Below are positions 1 to 11,393 of a DNA stretch of 64,000 nt, in pieces. Both the position numbers and the translations under genes were made by a program. Source of the DNA: Blattamonas nauphoetae (Eukaryota > Preaxostyla > Oxymonadida); the NCBI GenBank assembly GCA_033064195.1, contig JARBJD010000051.1:271682-335681 (forward strand). The letters run 5' to 3'. The notes under the pieces were generated by a model. The model did no database searches. It saw only the letters and a program-made list of their open reading frames with translations, and was not told the DNA's origin. How positions within the stretch are numbered: position 1 is the stretch's first letter; each line of letters begins with the position of its first letter.

Positions 1-2
1 TT

Positions 3-484
3 CGGATGGATGAGAACGGTCTAAAACCCCTTCTGACGCAGCGGACGTTTGATGATGTTTTGGAGGATTCGAGCAGGCCTTTTGCTTCCATTCTCGATCC
101 TGTTCACAGTAATCAGTTTCTTCCGTTCACCTCTCCTGATTACTTGGATTTTGACCCTCACAATCCTTACGAAACTGTTCATTTTGTCGCTCCCAGCACA
201 AGACATTAATTGTTTTCTTCCTTTTACACTTCACTTCTCTTCTTTCTCTTACTGTTTCATTCTCATTTCATACTGTTTGCTGAGTTTTCCCATTACACAC
301 AGATAAGTCGTCTCTGAATGTTTTTGGGCGAGAACGGGATCAGTTCAAAAACTTCAAAGTGAAATGGGATATTCTTGCGAGGAATGTAGTTACAGAAAAT
401 ACACCTCCCAAAAATATAAATAAAATACTCTCTCTATCTCTAAACAATAGAGAAAAATGGTGTTCAAGTCTTAAATATCTGTGA
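3..484 (+). CDS. 3' end of an unidentified gene, at least two exons
   Basis: The window opens inside a frame that reads from base 3 to about 180. A second open stretch, from about 304-312 to a TGA at 482-484, reads as a polar, lysine-rich tail. A pyrimidine-rich segment ending in CACACAG or ATAAG lies between them and would serve as a short intron; splicing from GTTCATTTT near 177 to the ATAAG acceptor keeps the frame. I recognise no domain. The first exon is rich in proline, aspartate and serine. The 5' part lies outside the window, so length and function are unknown. The exon junction is a guess. Confidence 0.35.
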
Positions 485-918
485 TTCTTTCTTTTTTATG
501 ACTCCTTTTCGGATTCCAGTAACAAAAGCTTTCAGAGTTTGTCCACCACGTTTGACGACCCATTCTCAACAATTTATGAGGAAACAAAAGAAAGATACCA
601 CATCGACAAGATCCTTCGATCACAGCTTTCTTGTCTGGTTTCATTGAATGAATCGATCCATATTTCTGGATAAACTAAGTCAAAAGTGAAACATGTATCG
701 ATAGATACTTTTTTCTTTTTATTGTCCAGGTGGCCAAGTGCGACTTCCCGTTGTGTATGAGTGAACTGATTTTTTGTCCAGATCCAAATTCCGTTCACAT
801 TCTGTGTCCCTTCACCAAATTCGTATTTATAAGCTGGATGATCAACACGGCGTGTATTAGGATCTGAGGAGATAATTGTGTTAAACATCGAAGATAAATA
901 GAGCGAAGAAACCATCTT
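479..918 (-). CDS. hypothetical protein, possibly two exons
   Basis: A minus-strand frame from an ATG at 918 reads for about 70 codons to a lysine run. A 34-bp candidate intron then follows (GTATCTATCG...TTGACTTAG). The second frame stays open to a TAA near 479-481. The composition looks protein-like (aromatic residues and tryptophans, no low complexity), but I see no known motif. The model overlaps the end of the plus-strand gene at the window start by a few bases, which is plausible for convergent genes in such compact DNA. It could equally be non-coding spacer between that gene and the AK7 gene. Confidence 0.25.
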
Positions 919-1204
919 TTTCGAAGATGAACTGGGTTTGATTTTCTGGTGGAGACACTGGTAGGATCTCTGTCTCTGATTCTTGTACATTGGCTGGGAG
1001 AGTTGATGAAGGATCAGTTTCAGTCATATCAAAAGTGTCACGTTCTAAGCTCGATTAGTATCTGGGTCAGATCACAAATTGATCAGCAAGAACAGACGAC
1101 AATCCAGAATCAAAACTGTAATGAAATGAATGAAAAAAGACCAGACAAAGCTGATATCAGAAATAAAGATCAATGAAGGGACTTGGACGAACGGGACGGT
1201 CAGA

Positions 1205-3744
1205 TTAGCTCTCGAGTTCCTCTGGTTCTTCCTCCTTCATCTCCTGCGCTTGTTGCTGAAGAGTTTGAAGAATTTTTGCCTAAAATTGCCAAAAAATAGA
1301 AAAAAAATGACCCACAAACCATTTCTTCCACAGGATTTTCCGGCTGGTCGGTCAGGACTTGGAGTAAGCTCTCCATCAGAGCCCCCATCGCCGTTTCAGA
1401 GAGTGACTGCAACAACGCATCAGCATGCTGATGCAACTGAGAGAGATACTGCCGTGTCCGGACAAAGTCTGGGGTTTGTTTGGGGAGAGGGTGTTCTGCT
1501 GGGGTTGGTGTTTGTGGAGTTGGTTCAGGTTGAGTTTGCTCGACTGGTTCGGTTGGAGGTGTGCGGGTTGTTGCAATGGAGATACGAGAACCTCGCGTGG
1601 ACGAGAGTTTTGTGGCGGGTTGGGAAGGTTCGGTTTCAGCTGGGGGAGTTTGTGGAATCTCTTTGTTCTCGTCCTGTTGGCTTCCAGCGATGATGAATCT
1701 ATAAATATTGAAAAAAACAAAAAGAATAAACTGTTTCACGATTTCTTCGGGCGAAAGAGGATTTTCTGCGATTGTGTCCATGTCAATTTCAAGTGTTGGG
1801 ATCTCATTTTTCTCTGCCCACTCTTTTACGTTTGAAGTGGCGTTTGCCTCGCGATATGCCTTCAATCGTCGTTCGACTCCAGCTTCGTCGTTGTGTGTTC
1901 CCTTTACAAACCGTTCTGGAATTAATTTCATACGGGCTTTGATGGTCTCGTCAGAACAGGCAATGCTCACACATGCCGTTGGAAGAACCGAATGAAATAG
2001 GTTTTTATTGCGAGGTGATTCTTGGGACTCGGGTTGGGATTCTTCTGAATGCTTTTCTGGTTCTGGTTGCGGTGGTTGTTCGACTTTGTTTGATCTGTTG
2101 GACCTTGAAGTTTGAACTGGTGTTTGGCTGATTTCTGAAGGGTCTGGTTCCTCAGGTTTCGGAGCAAAAGCTTCCCGGTTCTCATTTCCTTCTTTTTCCA
2201 TCAATTGCTTTTCTTTTTCACCCTCCGCTTCTTCGAACTCCCACTCTTCCAAAGAAACATCTCCAACTCTTTGAATTTCCTCGTCGTCGTCGTTGTCTTG
2301 TTCTTCGCCTTCAGTATGCACAATCTTCTCGAATGCGACTTGACAGTTCGCGTAGGAACGAGGATATCCGTCGAGAACATAACCACGATGTCTGACCTCC
2401 CATCTGACGAGATAGTCTCGTAGCATGCGACCGAGCAGAGCATCAGAGATTGAATGATGATTGGTTCGATCAATGCACACGCGCACAGCATCAGCCAAGT
2501 TTGGTTCGTCTGGATTGTTGGATGACGGTTGATGACGCCAATATTCAAATAAAACTCTCAAATTAATCAATTCAGCGCCTAAATCTACACTGAGTTTTTC
2601 GGCGATTGTACTTTTCCCACTGGATGGGGGTCCAGTTACCAATATTCGATGAGGTCTGAGTTTGTGGAAGAAGCGATAGGCTCGGCATGTTTTCCAAATG
2701 CTTGCAACAAAATCGGTACTATACCATTCAAAATCAGTCCATTGAGAAAGAACTCTGCTTTCAAACGGAATATCAACGAGAAGCTGTTGAACCATTGAAC
2801 CGTCCAGTTGAATATTGGTCTCCATGTTGCATGAAGACAAAAATCCACCTGTAACAGCAAGAAGTGTTTCTTCTGTTCCCAATACTTGTGTTTTATTTGT
2901 TCCAAGTGACCTGGAAATAGCAGAAGTGATGTCTTGTTGAGTGTGACTGTTCGGTTCAGAACAGAGTATGATGTTGTCTTTCTCTTCGGTTGAGAAGCAT
3001 ACTCTATGAACAATGTTGGCCATATCACGTACATGAATGAGTGGAACAATATTCCTTCCTGTTGACCCAAAAATTGGTAAACATTCTGGGTTGCAGTCCC
3101 ATGCCATTCTGAACAATTTATCAAGAGTTTCTTCCCCATCACCATAAAGTATACCAGGATTTAGAACAAACGTCTTGAGATTTCCGTTCTGTGTGCCATC
3201 AAGACGGAGGAGGATTTTTTCAAACACAAGATGTTCAGAATATCCAACATGAGCTTGACGTTTCCTTCGATCAAGCTCAGTAAAAGGCAATACACGTGGA
3301 GTTCCATTGAAGTCTTCTGATTCTGGTTCTTCTGATGGTGGGGCATCAGAAGAGTAGTCGTAAGATTTAGGTGTTTTAGCCCAGGTTAAGAAGGTTGATA
3401 TGCAGATGAACTTCTTAGGAGAAGCAAGGGAATGTGTGGAAAGGATATCCATTGTGATATTCGCTTCATTCAGAGAAAGCATGAGATCAAAGATGATGAT
3501 GTCGCAGGAGAGAATAGCATCACGATACTGCTCATTAAGTCCCACCTGGTGAAATAACAATGATAAAACAGAAGCAGTGGTATACAGTAACGAAATGTTC
3601 AACCCTCCGAAAGTCGGTGAGATCGGTCTCAGGATTCTGGAGGGTTGCGATGAATGAATGCTCTTTAGACGAATCATTCAAACAAAACGTTGTGAAAACT
3701 CGTTTTTGAAGATAGGAATCAATGTTTGAAATGAAGATTCTCAT
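1205..3744 (-). CDS. AK7: adenylate kinase 7-like protein (epimerase-like + adenylate kinase + Dpy-30)
   Basis: Four exons: 3592-3744, 1732-3545, 1320-1698 and 1205-1279, with introns of 46, 33 and 40 bp. They join to an exact 807-codon frame (806 aa). The N-terminal third is Rossmann/epimerase-like (VLNPGILYGDGEE, VPLIHVRDMA). The middle is an adenylate kinase with a P-loop, GPPSSGKST, and a DGYPRS NMP-binding stretch. A long acidic, proline- and glutamate-rich insert sits inside the kinase. The C-terminus matches the Dpy-30 dimerisation motif (the stretch ending PENPVEEM, then KILQTLQQQ). This domain order is that of vertebrate AK7, which makes ADP/ATP from AMP in cilia and flagella. The start was chosen because the first exon begins MRIFISNIDSYL, the usual AK7 opening. 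It is the first of three cilium genes in the left 17 kb. Confidence 0.9.
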
Positions 3745-3991
3745 CTATTCCGAGCGACGAAACGATTGACAAATGATTATGGTCCAAATCCAGGAGGTGA
3801 GCAAAGACTCGTATACATGAGACCGTTCGGTGAGATGAATTCCAAATGAGTGAAAATCACAATATTTTAGAAGTTGGTGGGATAGTCGTCCGGAACGACA
3901 TCTTCTGGATGTGCGATTCAGTTTTGTTGTGGTCGTCACTCTTGTAGATCAATCCATCTCTGGAAACACATTGTCGTGCTGGCACTATCAT

Positions 3992-4573
3992 CTAGTGCTC
4001 AGTGTCTTTGATCATCGAAGGTTCTTCATCAGGAGGAGGCGCAGGTTGTCCGAATTGGCTGATCTGAGCATAAAGTGTATATTGAACAATTGCCTCTTCA
4101 TCTTTCATCTGTTGTCCGAATTCATCTTTGTTGATCTGTTTAGGGAAGATGGGATGAAGAGAAGGGAGAAAGGGAGACCTGTTGTTTTGAGGCAAAGTCT
4201 GCAATTGGGATTTGCTTGAAAGAGTCACGGAAGTCTTTATCAAGTAGTTTTTCAAGGTAAAAGAGAGATTGGGGATATCTATGAGGTAGAAGCGATTTGG
4301 GCAGAAAAATGAACTGATTGATTGAAGTTTGTCAAACACGATAAATTTGAGATATTTTTGTTCCTTCCAGTACTGGAGATACTCAAGATAAGCAATAAAA
4401 TGATGGTCATCAAAATAATTGCTTTGACCTAGCCCTAGGAACAAGAAAGACAATGGAGTGAGCTTTCTGGCGAAATGAGAGTTCATACAGTTTAAATAGT
4501 ATGGATTTGAGAGAAGCTGAACAAACTCTAATTCAGCTTGAAATCTGAGAGCATTTGGATCTGACTCGTCCAT
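3992..4573 (-). CDS. MED31: Mediator complex subunit 31 (MED31/Soh1)
   Basis: Four exons: 4489-4573, 4338-4434, 4179-4278 and 3992-4135. The introns (54, 59 and 43 bp) fall in phases 1, 2 and 0, and the sum is 142 codons. The protein starts MDESDPNALRFQAELEFVQ, reads on through NPYYLN and NYFDDHHFIAYLEYLQYWK, then KYLKFIVYPQSLFYLEKLL. That is the whole MED31 core, one of the most conserved Mediator proteins, in the middle module of the complex that links activators to RNA polymerase II. Length (141 aa) is close to the human 131. The C-terminus is a short acidic tail. Unspliced translation gives a misleading 193-aa frame that misses the conserved block. Confidence 0.93.
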   Translation of the reverse strand: MDESDPNALRFQAELEFVQLLSNPYYLNCMNSHFARKLTPLSFLFLGLGQSNYFDDHHFIAYLEYLQYWKEQKYLKFIVFDKLQSISSFFCPNRFYLIDIPNLSFTLKNYLIKTSVTLSSKSQLQTLPQNNRSPFLPSLHPIFPKQINKDEFGQQMKDEEAIVQYTLYAQISQFGQPAPPPDEEPSMIKDTEH

Positions 4574-4613
4574 GGTCAGACAATATTAAAGGGTTCGATC
4601 AACACAGACAAAA
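4574..4613. promoter_or_regulatory. 40-bp divergent promoter space between MED31 and the RAMP4-like gene
   Basis: Only 40 bp separate the MED31 start codon (minus strand, 4573) from the RAMP4-like start codon (plus strand, 4614). Any promoter elements and both 5' UTRs must fit here or overlap the coding sequences. The stretch contains CAATATTAAAGGG. I cannot identify a defined core motif. The call rests on the two flanking gene models. Confidence 0.45.
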
Positions 4614-5011
4614 ATGCCGAGCGCTGTATGTTAATCTAGCCGCTCACAACTTTTTTCATGACCCAATCGTTCTGATTTCCTTTTTATCTCTCGTATCATG
4701 GAGTTATTCACTCATCACCTCGCTTCTTCTCATGAACACTTTTTTCTTTGTTCAGCACGATATTAAGATCAAGAACAAACAATTCAAACAGAAAGGCGTC
4801 AAGAAAGATGATGACGAGAAAAACAAGAAGAACAAGGGATTCACAGCTGGTCTTTCTCTCTTTCGTCATCATTTCCATCTCTTTCCAATCATTTTCATCC
4901 TCAGCCCCAGTCGTTGTTGGATTCTTCTTAGTTGTTGTCATCGGCTCCTGTTTGCGTTTTTTCCATTTGCATATTTTTCGTCCATGTCGTGTCACTTTCA
5001 GCTGTCGTTGA
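4614..5011 (+). CDS. RAMP4/SERP1/Ysy6-like small ER membrane protein
   Basis: Three exons: 4614-4625 (12 nt, MPSA), 4756-4849 and 4905-5011. The introns are 130 bp (donor GTATGTTAAT) and 55 bp, and the total is 71 codons (70 aa). After the short N-terminus come a basic stretch (IKIKNKQFKQKG), a K/D-rich linker and one hydrophobic tail segment (PVVVGFFLVVVIGSC). The order NKQF..KG....P..G..LxVV.GS is that of RAMP4/SERP1 and yeast Ysy6, tail-anchored proteins at the Sec61 translocon. The residues after the membrane segment (RFFHLHIFRPCRVTFSCR) are longer than usual, so the third exon end could differ. The gene is too small and too intron-broken to show as one reading frame. Confidence 0.75.
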
Positions 5012-5440
5012 ATTGGTCCGCTCATTGATGACAAAGGGCCGAGGCTAAGCTATCCAAACCTAGGATGCGTTTTTTGTTTGGACCAACTTGGTCACTGTTC
5101 CATTCATGTGTCATCTTCTGAGATTCTTCGCACTTCAAAAAATCGTCACCATCTGTTGGACTACAACAAACTCAACTTAGAAATATGGTCTTTTCCGAGC
5201 AGACGTTACCTAGAACTCGTTTACACATCTTCTATGTTGATAGGGTAGGCTTGTTAAGAGTTCTAGGCCGAAAGTTTTGGACATGAACGGTCAATTTTTT
5301 CCACACTAACGAGTCCAAAACGAATATCACTGCCACAAAATTCTCAGATGGATGATAAAGAGATGGAAATTATGAAATGAACGGAATTATAAGGTGGTTC
5401 AGAGCAAGGCGGACCAGATCTTTGAAATAAGATTGTTGTC
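5012..5440. other. intergenic stretch, no gene seen
   Basis: This lies between the 3' ends of the RAMP4-like gene and CSN2 (convergent). Only short frames occur on either strand, and I found no tRNA-like cloverleaf or repeat. It presumably holds the two 3' ends. Confidence 0.6.
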
Positions 5441-6821
5441 CTAATCAACACCAGTAAAGACCTGCATGCTTTCAAACTTGGTTTCGGAGAGGTCTTTAGC
5501 CCACCTTTTTAATGCCGTGTATTTTTCTTGTCCATCTTTCTTTCCTTCGAGGAGTAAGACTTGCTTGACCTGGTCGAGTTTTCCATTCAAATCGCCATCT
5601 TGGACAAGAACAGCACAAAGTACTTCGGCCTCTTTTGGCTTAATCATCAGTTCCTTTGCCAGATATTCCATCTTTACCGATGTGAATGGTCGGACGATCT
5701 CCTTTAGTTTCGATATCCTCAGTTCTCGTCTCACGTCCTCGATATAAAGCTGGATGAATTCGTCTTTGATAACAGGAGCATTTTTCTCTGGGTCTGCTAG
5801 TAGATTGTTGAATGACATGACATTGTTGGATTGGTAAGCTTCGATCAATTCGGAGAGAATGAAGATGGAAGGGTCTGTCTTGAATGATCGTGTTTCTTGA
5901 TGTTCCATTGGGTTGACCTCTTGATGTGCGAGCATAGATGACATGATCACGTATTTCAGACATTCAACTCGCTGTGGAAGCGCGGCTTCGTTGTAGTTTT
6001 TGAAAGCTTCGAAAAATGCCCCATAAGCAAGATAGAATTCCCGATTGCGCATGTGCATTTTGCCACCCACCTCAGCAATCATACCTTTGAATCGGGGATG
6101 GAGAAGAGACGATTGTTGGGCTGAGGCTTTTTCATAGAATTCTTTCACTTTGCGATATTTTCCTTGTTTGTCGAAAACAAAGAGGAGGAGTGCATATATT
6201 TCAAGAAGTTGAGTGATTTTGTTCTCGTCTGGTGTGTTGTCTTCCTTCATACATTTTTGGATGAGTGGAACAAGGACTTGTTCAGAAAGATTGTATTCTT
6301 CATTTTGGTTGTGGACATTGACGAGACGTTGAGATATTTTCATAAGAAGTCGTTCGTTGGTTGTTGGCCGGACAACATCCAGAATTTTCTGAAGAGATGG
6401 ATGGAAATAAAGTGAAAGTTAATACCTCAATGAATTTCTTGTAAAGAGCAATATTGTCAGATTGAAGGATAGCATCAAGAATTTTATTTATGACTCGTTC
6501 AGATGTGTTTCGGGGAACAGCATTGGAGATGTATGTGAGGAGATCCGTGAAGTATTTTTCTGCATTGACCCAGTCCTTCTTGGCGAGATAGATCTTCACA
6601 AGATTCTTGTGGGCCTTGAAGCCATATTCTCCTTTCTTATCACCAGTTTCTGCTTTGATGCAATCAAGGAACAGTTTGATTTTCGTCGCTTCGGTTGTCT
6701 GTTCTTTCGCCTTCTCATAAATCTCTTCTGGACCATTATCAGCATCCGACTCGTCTTCAGCCTCTTCAACTTCCTCAACCTCCTCCTCCTCTTCGTATTC
6801 TTCCTCTTCGTAATCTGACAT
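5441..6821 (-). CDS. CSN2: COP9 signalosome subunit 2 (PCI-domain protein)
   Basis: Two exons, 6426-6821 and 5441-6388, are separated by a 37-bp intron (GTATTAACTTTC...TTCAG). The result is 447 aa, against about 443 for human CSN2. The N-terminus is very acidic (MSDYEEEEYEEEEEVEE). It is followed by helical repeats with GEYGFKAHKNLVKIYL, THLLEIYAL-like and GGKMHMRNREF segments, and a C-terminal PCI domain that includes the winged-helix-like TSVKMEYLAKELMI and ALKRWAKDLSE. The acidic head and the GEYGFKA block favour CSN2 over its proteasome paralogue Rpn6/PSMD11. CSN2 helps the signalosome bind cullin-RING ligases for deneddylation. The start codon is 120 bp from the likely start of the divergent MUS81 gene. 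Confidence 0.88.
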
Positions 6822-6941
6822 CGAAAATTAAATGATCACCCCATCAATATTTTGTTGTCAGATAGTTGAACTGTTTAACCAGGTTAAATCGTAATTTTCT
6901 TCATTTATTTTCTCTATTTTTTGATTGTGAATGGTTTAATG

Positions 6942-8562
6942 AACGATGATGTTCCTGTCGATTTCTCTGCTTTGAGTTTTTCAAACACTCTTCTCGAGTC
7001 TTCTGATAATCCTTTCAAATGTTAGAGATACTCTTAGAAAAACTCATAATGCCCTTCTTCGCATTTTTGAGTCTCAGTTACAGGATGAAACACACCCGAA
7101 GCCCACAATCACCTCTTCTCTTCATTCGTTCAAATTGAGTTCTTCGATCCCTGTTCTTCTGATCTTTCATGGAATGTCGAGGATTTATTACCCATGGCAC
7201 CTTTGTCTTCGATGAAGAAGAGGCTGATGTCGAGATTGATGAACAGAACCGTATCTATTCCCAAACAATCATTCTGGCATAATCTTCTCAATCTAATCTT
7301 TTCATGACATTTATTTGTTCAGATATTCTCTATCATTGCGCTGTTATATCTATTGATCCCAGTCTCTTCGCACCAGATCAGTTTCAATTAGGGATTCCTT
7401 CAGGACTCTTTACATTGATATCAGAGCACAAACTCCAGTTTCATCAGCTAAACAACTTCCTCGACATGGGTTCTCCTCTCCAAAATGACTCTCCTCCCCC
7501 TTCATCACCATCGCCGGAACTTGCACAAATCCCGGACACCCCACCACCCTCACAAACAACTCTCAGCGAGTCACCGCGTGCATTTTCGCCGGAAAGTGAT
7601 TATGAAATGGTTTTGATTGTTGACAATCGGGAAAGGCGTCTTTTGGAAGAATCTACAGCGTTTCGTGATGAACTCCTTATTCGTGGCGTCAATGCTGTTC
7701 GTCGTTCACTAGCTGTTGGTGATATGATTTGGATCGCGAGGCGAAAAGGACAGGGTGAAAGTATTCCATTATTTCTTCATTCTCCTCAGATGATCCGGCC
7801 AATGAAATAATCCTCAACTGTGTGGTGGAACGAAAGATCATCGACGATCTCCTCTCTAGTATCGTCGACACTCGTTTCGAGGAGCAACGATATCGTCTTT
7901 CACAGTGCGGGTGTGAGCGAGTTATCTATCTCATTGAGGGCGAGCCATCAGGCAAAACTTGGTTCAATAGAGAACAACAACGACACAGAGGATTCCATCC
8001 CAAAATGAGTCTTGATTCAGCCCTTCGAAATTTGAGTGTTGTAAGCGGATTTGTTGTCCATCGGACGAAACATAACGATGATTCAGTTATGTACCTCACC
8101 AAACTCACATCCATGCTTGCTGAACGAGGAAAATGGAGAGACGCCGAATTTTCCGCAAAAATCGACAAAAATGGGCGAAAAATGATGACATATTTCGAGT
8201 TTCAGCAAAAAAATGGGAAAGCAGCAAAAACAGTCTCGGAAGTCTGGAAGAAGCAGTTGATGCACGTTCCAAATGTTTCTGCATTTGCGGTGGATGCTAT
8301 TACGGCCATGTTCCCGACACCACATTCGATTTTCTCTGTATGTACTGTCTCATTCTTCTGTAGCCTCACTCTGTTCTCTCTCCACTTCCAGTTTCTTCAA
8401 TCAGAACCATCCACAAAACAACAGCTGAACAGACTTTCAACAATTCGTTTGTCAAGTGGTCGAACACTCACAAAGAAGGCAGTATCATCGATTCTTTCCG
8501 TTTTTGGGGGAAATCAACCGCCTCAAGACGACGAAGATCTTCTGCCGGAAAGTGGTGATTGA
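6942..8562 (+). CDS. MUS81: MUS81-type ERCC4 structure-specific endonuclease
   Basis: The safe exons are 7323-7754, 7790-8337 and 8392-8562, with introns of 35 and 54 bp in phases 1 and 0. The catalytic ERCC4 domain shows VDNRERR, VGDMIWIA and VERKIIDDL, the GD..ERKxxxD signature, so the metal-binding residues are present. That argues for the active subunit MUS81 rather than its EME1 partner. The C-terminal part, with VPNVSAFAVDAI and the closing SSGRTLTKKAVSSIL, fits the helix-hairpin-helix region. MUS81 cuts branched DNA at stalled forks and recombination joints. The N-terminal exons are unresolved: an ATG at 6942 begins a frame, and an acidic exon near 7170-7252 ends at a GTATCTATTCC donor that is in phase with 7323, but I could not join the pieces between. 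Confidence 0.85.
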
Positions 8563-8884
8563 TCCATCCTCCGCTATTTTAATTGTGGGGCAGAGATGAT
8601 GACAAACCCATCTTCGAAGTATTTGAGAAAGAGAGGAAATGACAATCTACTGCCGATTTTAGATGATTTTTAGTGTCCAAAACTCCTTTCACTTGAGAAT
8701 CGAAGTCAAGCGAACAAAACACGCTCTCGTTTCGGACAAGACCCAAATCTCTTCTTTTACCGATCCCACCTCAACTTTTTTTGGAAGTTACATATTCTGG
8801 GAAATTCTGAGATGGTCAACTTCTGATTGTAAGCCAGATCTGGCCCAAGTTTTTTCATTCAAATCAAGTTCACTCTTTTTTCTC

Positions 8885-11150
8885 ATGACATCTCGTCCTT
8901 CCAGAGATGTCGAAGACAAGTACCATGCTGTCAAGCGCATCAACCAGCAAAAGCATAAAGAATATACACTCAATAGGAAAAGATTAGAAGAGTTTCTATC
9001 TCACTTCCCTCTCACCGTTCTTTCCTAGACTGAATAAAATTATTGCAGCAATTCGTGAAGATAGCGACAGAATGTTGAATGGAGATGATGTTTTGGATGA
9101 TTCATTTCAAGATCAATCTCAATCGGCTCAACAACTCACAACACACAGAATTGCAGACCAAGCGACCCGTCCTCTCGTAATAAATCCACTTCCCTCTCAA
9201 GATGATAAGGACGCGGCTCTTCAAGAGCGACAAGCATTGATTAACCGTTTTACGGATCTATCCAATTTAATTTCAAGATTGCTCGAAGAAGAAACGAAAA
9301 TCAAAGATCAATTCGCTCTCACTAGCCAAAAAATGCAAACACTTGAACAACAGCAGAAAGTATATGAAGGGCAATTGAAAGCTGGCGAGCAAGCAATCCA
9401 AGACAAAAAGTCTCAAATTGAGGCTCTTGAGCAGAAGGTTGTGGCAGCTCGAGAAGACATGAAAGAATACTCTATGGATTCTGTCGAGTGGGACTTTTTG
9501 AGAGAACAAAACGCTCAGCTTGAACTAGAACACAAGCAGCTAGATTACCCAATATCCAAGTATCAACTCCGGCTTGATGATCTACGAAACACTGCCAATA
9601 TTGCGCTTGTGGAAGCTAAACAAGCCGAAACCGATGTTTCTTCAACAAAACAACAATTAATTGAAGAAGAAACTCAACACTTAACGACAATGAATTCGAT
9701 CATCTCTCAACTTCGAACCCTTGAAGAGGAAAAGAATCTTAAACAAAACACTACCTTCAGAAAGATGGATCCTTCTCTGCAGAAAGCTCTTTTATCACTC
9801 GTTCCTCTCCTCACGTCCGGAAGTGATGGATCAGTAAACGCGAAGGACATCATTAACGAAGTTCTCGCCTTTCAGAAAACACAAGTTGAAATTAATCTTG
9901 CAGTCGATAAACGGAACGAACAACTCGAGAAAAACCGCGCTATTATCGAGACAACCCAAAAGGAACTGGATGAACTTCAAAAGAAGAATACCACTGTCAC
10001 AAATGCACTTCAGCATCATATTAAAATCTATGAAGAATGGAAGCAGTCACGTCTGAAGCAGAAGCAATCTGAAGAGACCAGACTTGTTTCTCTTCTTCAG
10101 AATCATCAACTGTTCAAATCAGAGCTCTGCCATCATCAAATTGAAGATGGAGAGAACATCATTGCTCTCACAATTCATAACATATCATTACCAACAGGAA
10201 TGACCATTAGAAACTGTACACCAATGAGTCTTCGAGTGAACTTCTTTGGCGAGACAGAACTTTCAACGAATAAATTCAATTCGCCGTCCAAAGCCCAGCA
10301 AACTCTTCTTTTTCGGACGTTTGTCACGCGAGAGCTCCTTCACTCTTGCAGTTCGCATCCGATCAAATTGACATTGTTCACTTCTGCCTCAGGTTCCAAC
10401 ACTCGACTTGCCTCGGGAACAGTGTCGCTTGCTGGCCTTCTAACTTCATATCGCGCATTTAAAGAGTTTGCAAAGCTTGTTGGTCCTCAAGGCGAAGTAT
10501 ATTCGGCGAGCATTACCACGTCAACTCTCCTTCCGTTTGATGCTTGCTGCGAGGCGGAAATGTGGGGAAAATACCAAAATTGGATGATGGAAGTGAAACT
10601 GGGACTGGCGGATCAATTTTCTTTTGAGGGGTGCGCTCTGTGTGATCAGATTCAAGAGGAAAAAGATCAAGAAATAACGTCAGAACCAGAGGACGACCCA
10701 CAAACAGAACGACGCAACATGATTGAAACATCAGCTGCCCAGACACAGACAGACAATATCGAAGCGAGGGAGTCAGACGATGATAATGACGATGATGAAG
10801 ATGATGAAGATGAACAAGAGAGGAACAAGCAACTCGAAGACTTGAGGAGACAGGAAGAATTGGCGGAAGAGGACAGACGGAGAGAAGAAGAAGCCAAGGA
10901 GGAAGAGATACTTGAAGAGAGAAGGAGGCAAGAGCAGGAGAGGCTTCAGAGAGAAGAAGAGGATCGACTCAGAACAGAGGAAGAGGCCAGACTCCAATCG
11001 GAGGAAGAAACGCTGCCAAACAACCAGGTGACCCACGACAGAAATGATTGGGATGCAGAAGAAGAGGAGGAAGAGGAAGAAGAGGAGCTCCCTTTCATTG
11101 ACCCATCATTATCGAGAACTCTTCCATCTGGCTACGGTGTCGGTGCGTGA
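8885..11150 (+). CDS. RPGRIP1/RPGRIP1L-like ciliary transition-zone protein (coiled coil + C2)
   Basis: Exon 1 is 8885-8991 and exon 2 is 9029-11150, with a 37-bp intron; the frame closes at 742 aa. Residues about 80-350 are a long coiled coil rich in Q, E, K and L. Residues about 375-520 look like a C2 domain (ALTIHNISLPTGMTIRN, SLRVNFFGETELSTN, LFRTFVTRELL). The last 150 residues are highly charged (runs of E, R and D). An N-terminal coiled coil followed by C2 domains is the plan of RPGRIP1L (fantom), which organises the ciliary gate. I see only one C2 domain and no clear C-terminal RPGR-binding domain, so this may be a shortened homologue or another coiled-coil/C2 ciliary protein. GTGCGTGATTTG at the very end could also act as a donor to an unseen exon. 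Confidence 0.6.
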
Positions 11151-11393
11151 TTTGTTCACGTCGGTTTAATTTGAACTTTCATGTCGAAGATCTTCTTTTT
11201 CAGCTTTAACGTTGTCATCTTTTGGTTTTTTGTATCTATTTTGTTTTTTCGAATGTTTTTATCTCTGAATACGAACACCATCCCCATATCTAGACGATTC
11301 GCCTCGATCAGGCCCTCGCAGTTGGTGTCTCATCAATGTCCAAAGTCTGATCTCGTTACATTGTTCGTTAATTGATTCTCTTTTCCTTTTTAG

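Noticed and set aside
5441-6821. Proteasome subunit Rpn6/PSMD11 instead of CSN2
   Set aside because: The acidic N-terminus, total length and the GEYGFKA..LVKIYL block fit CSN2 better.
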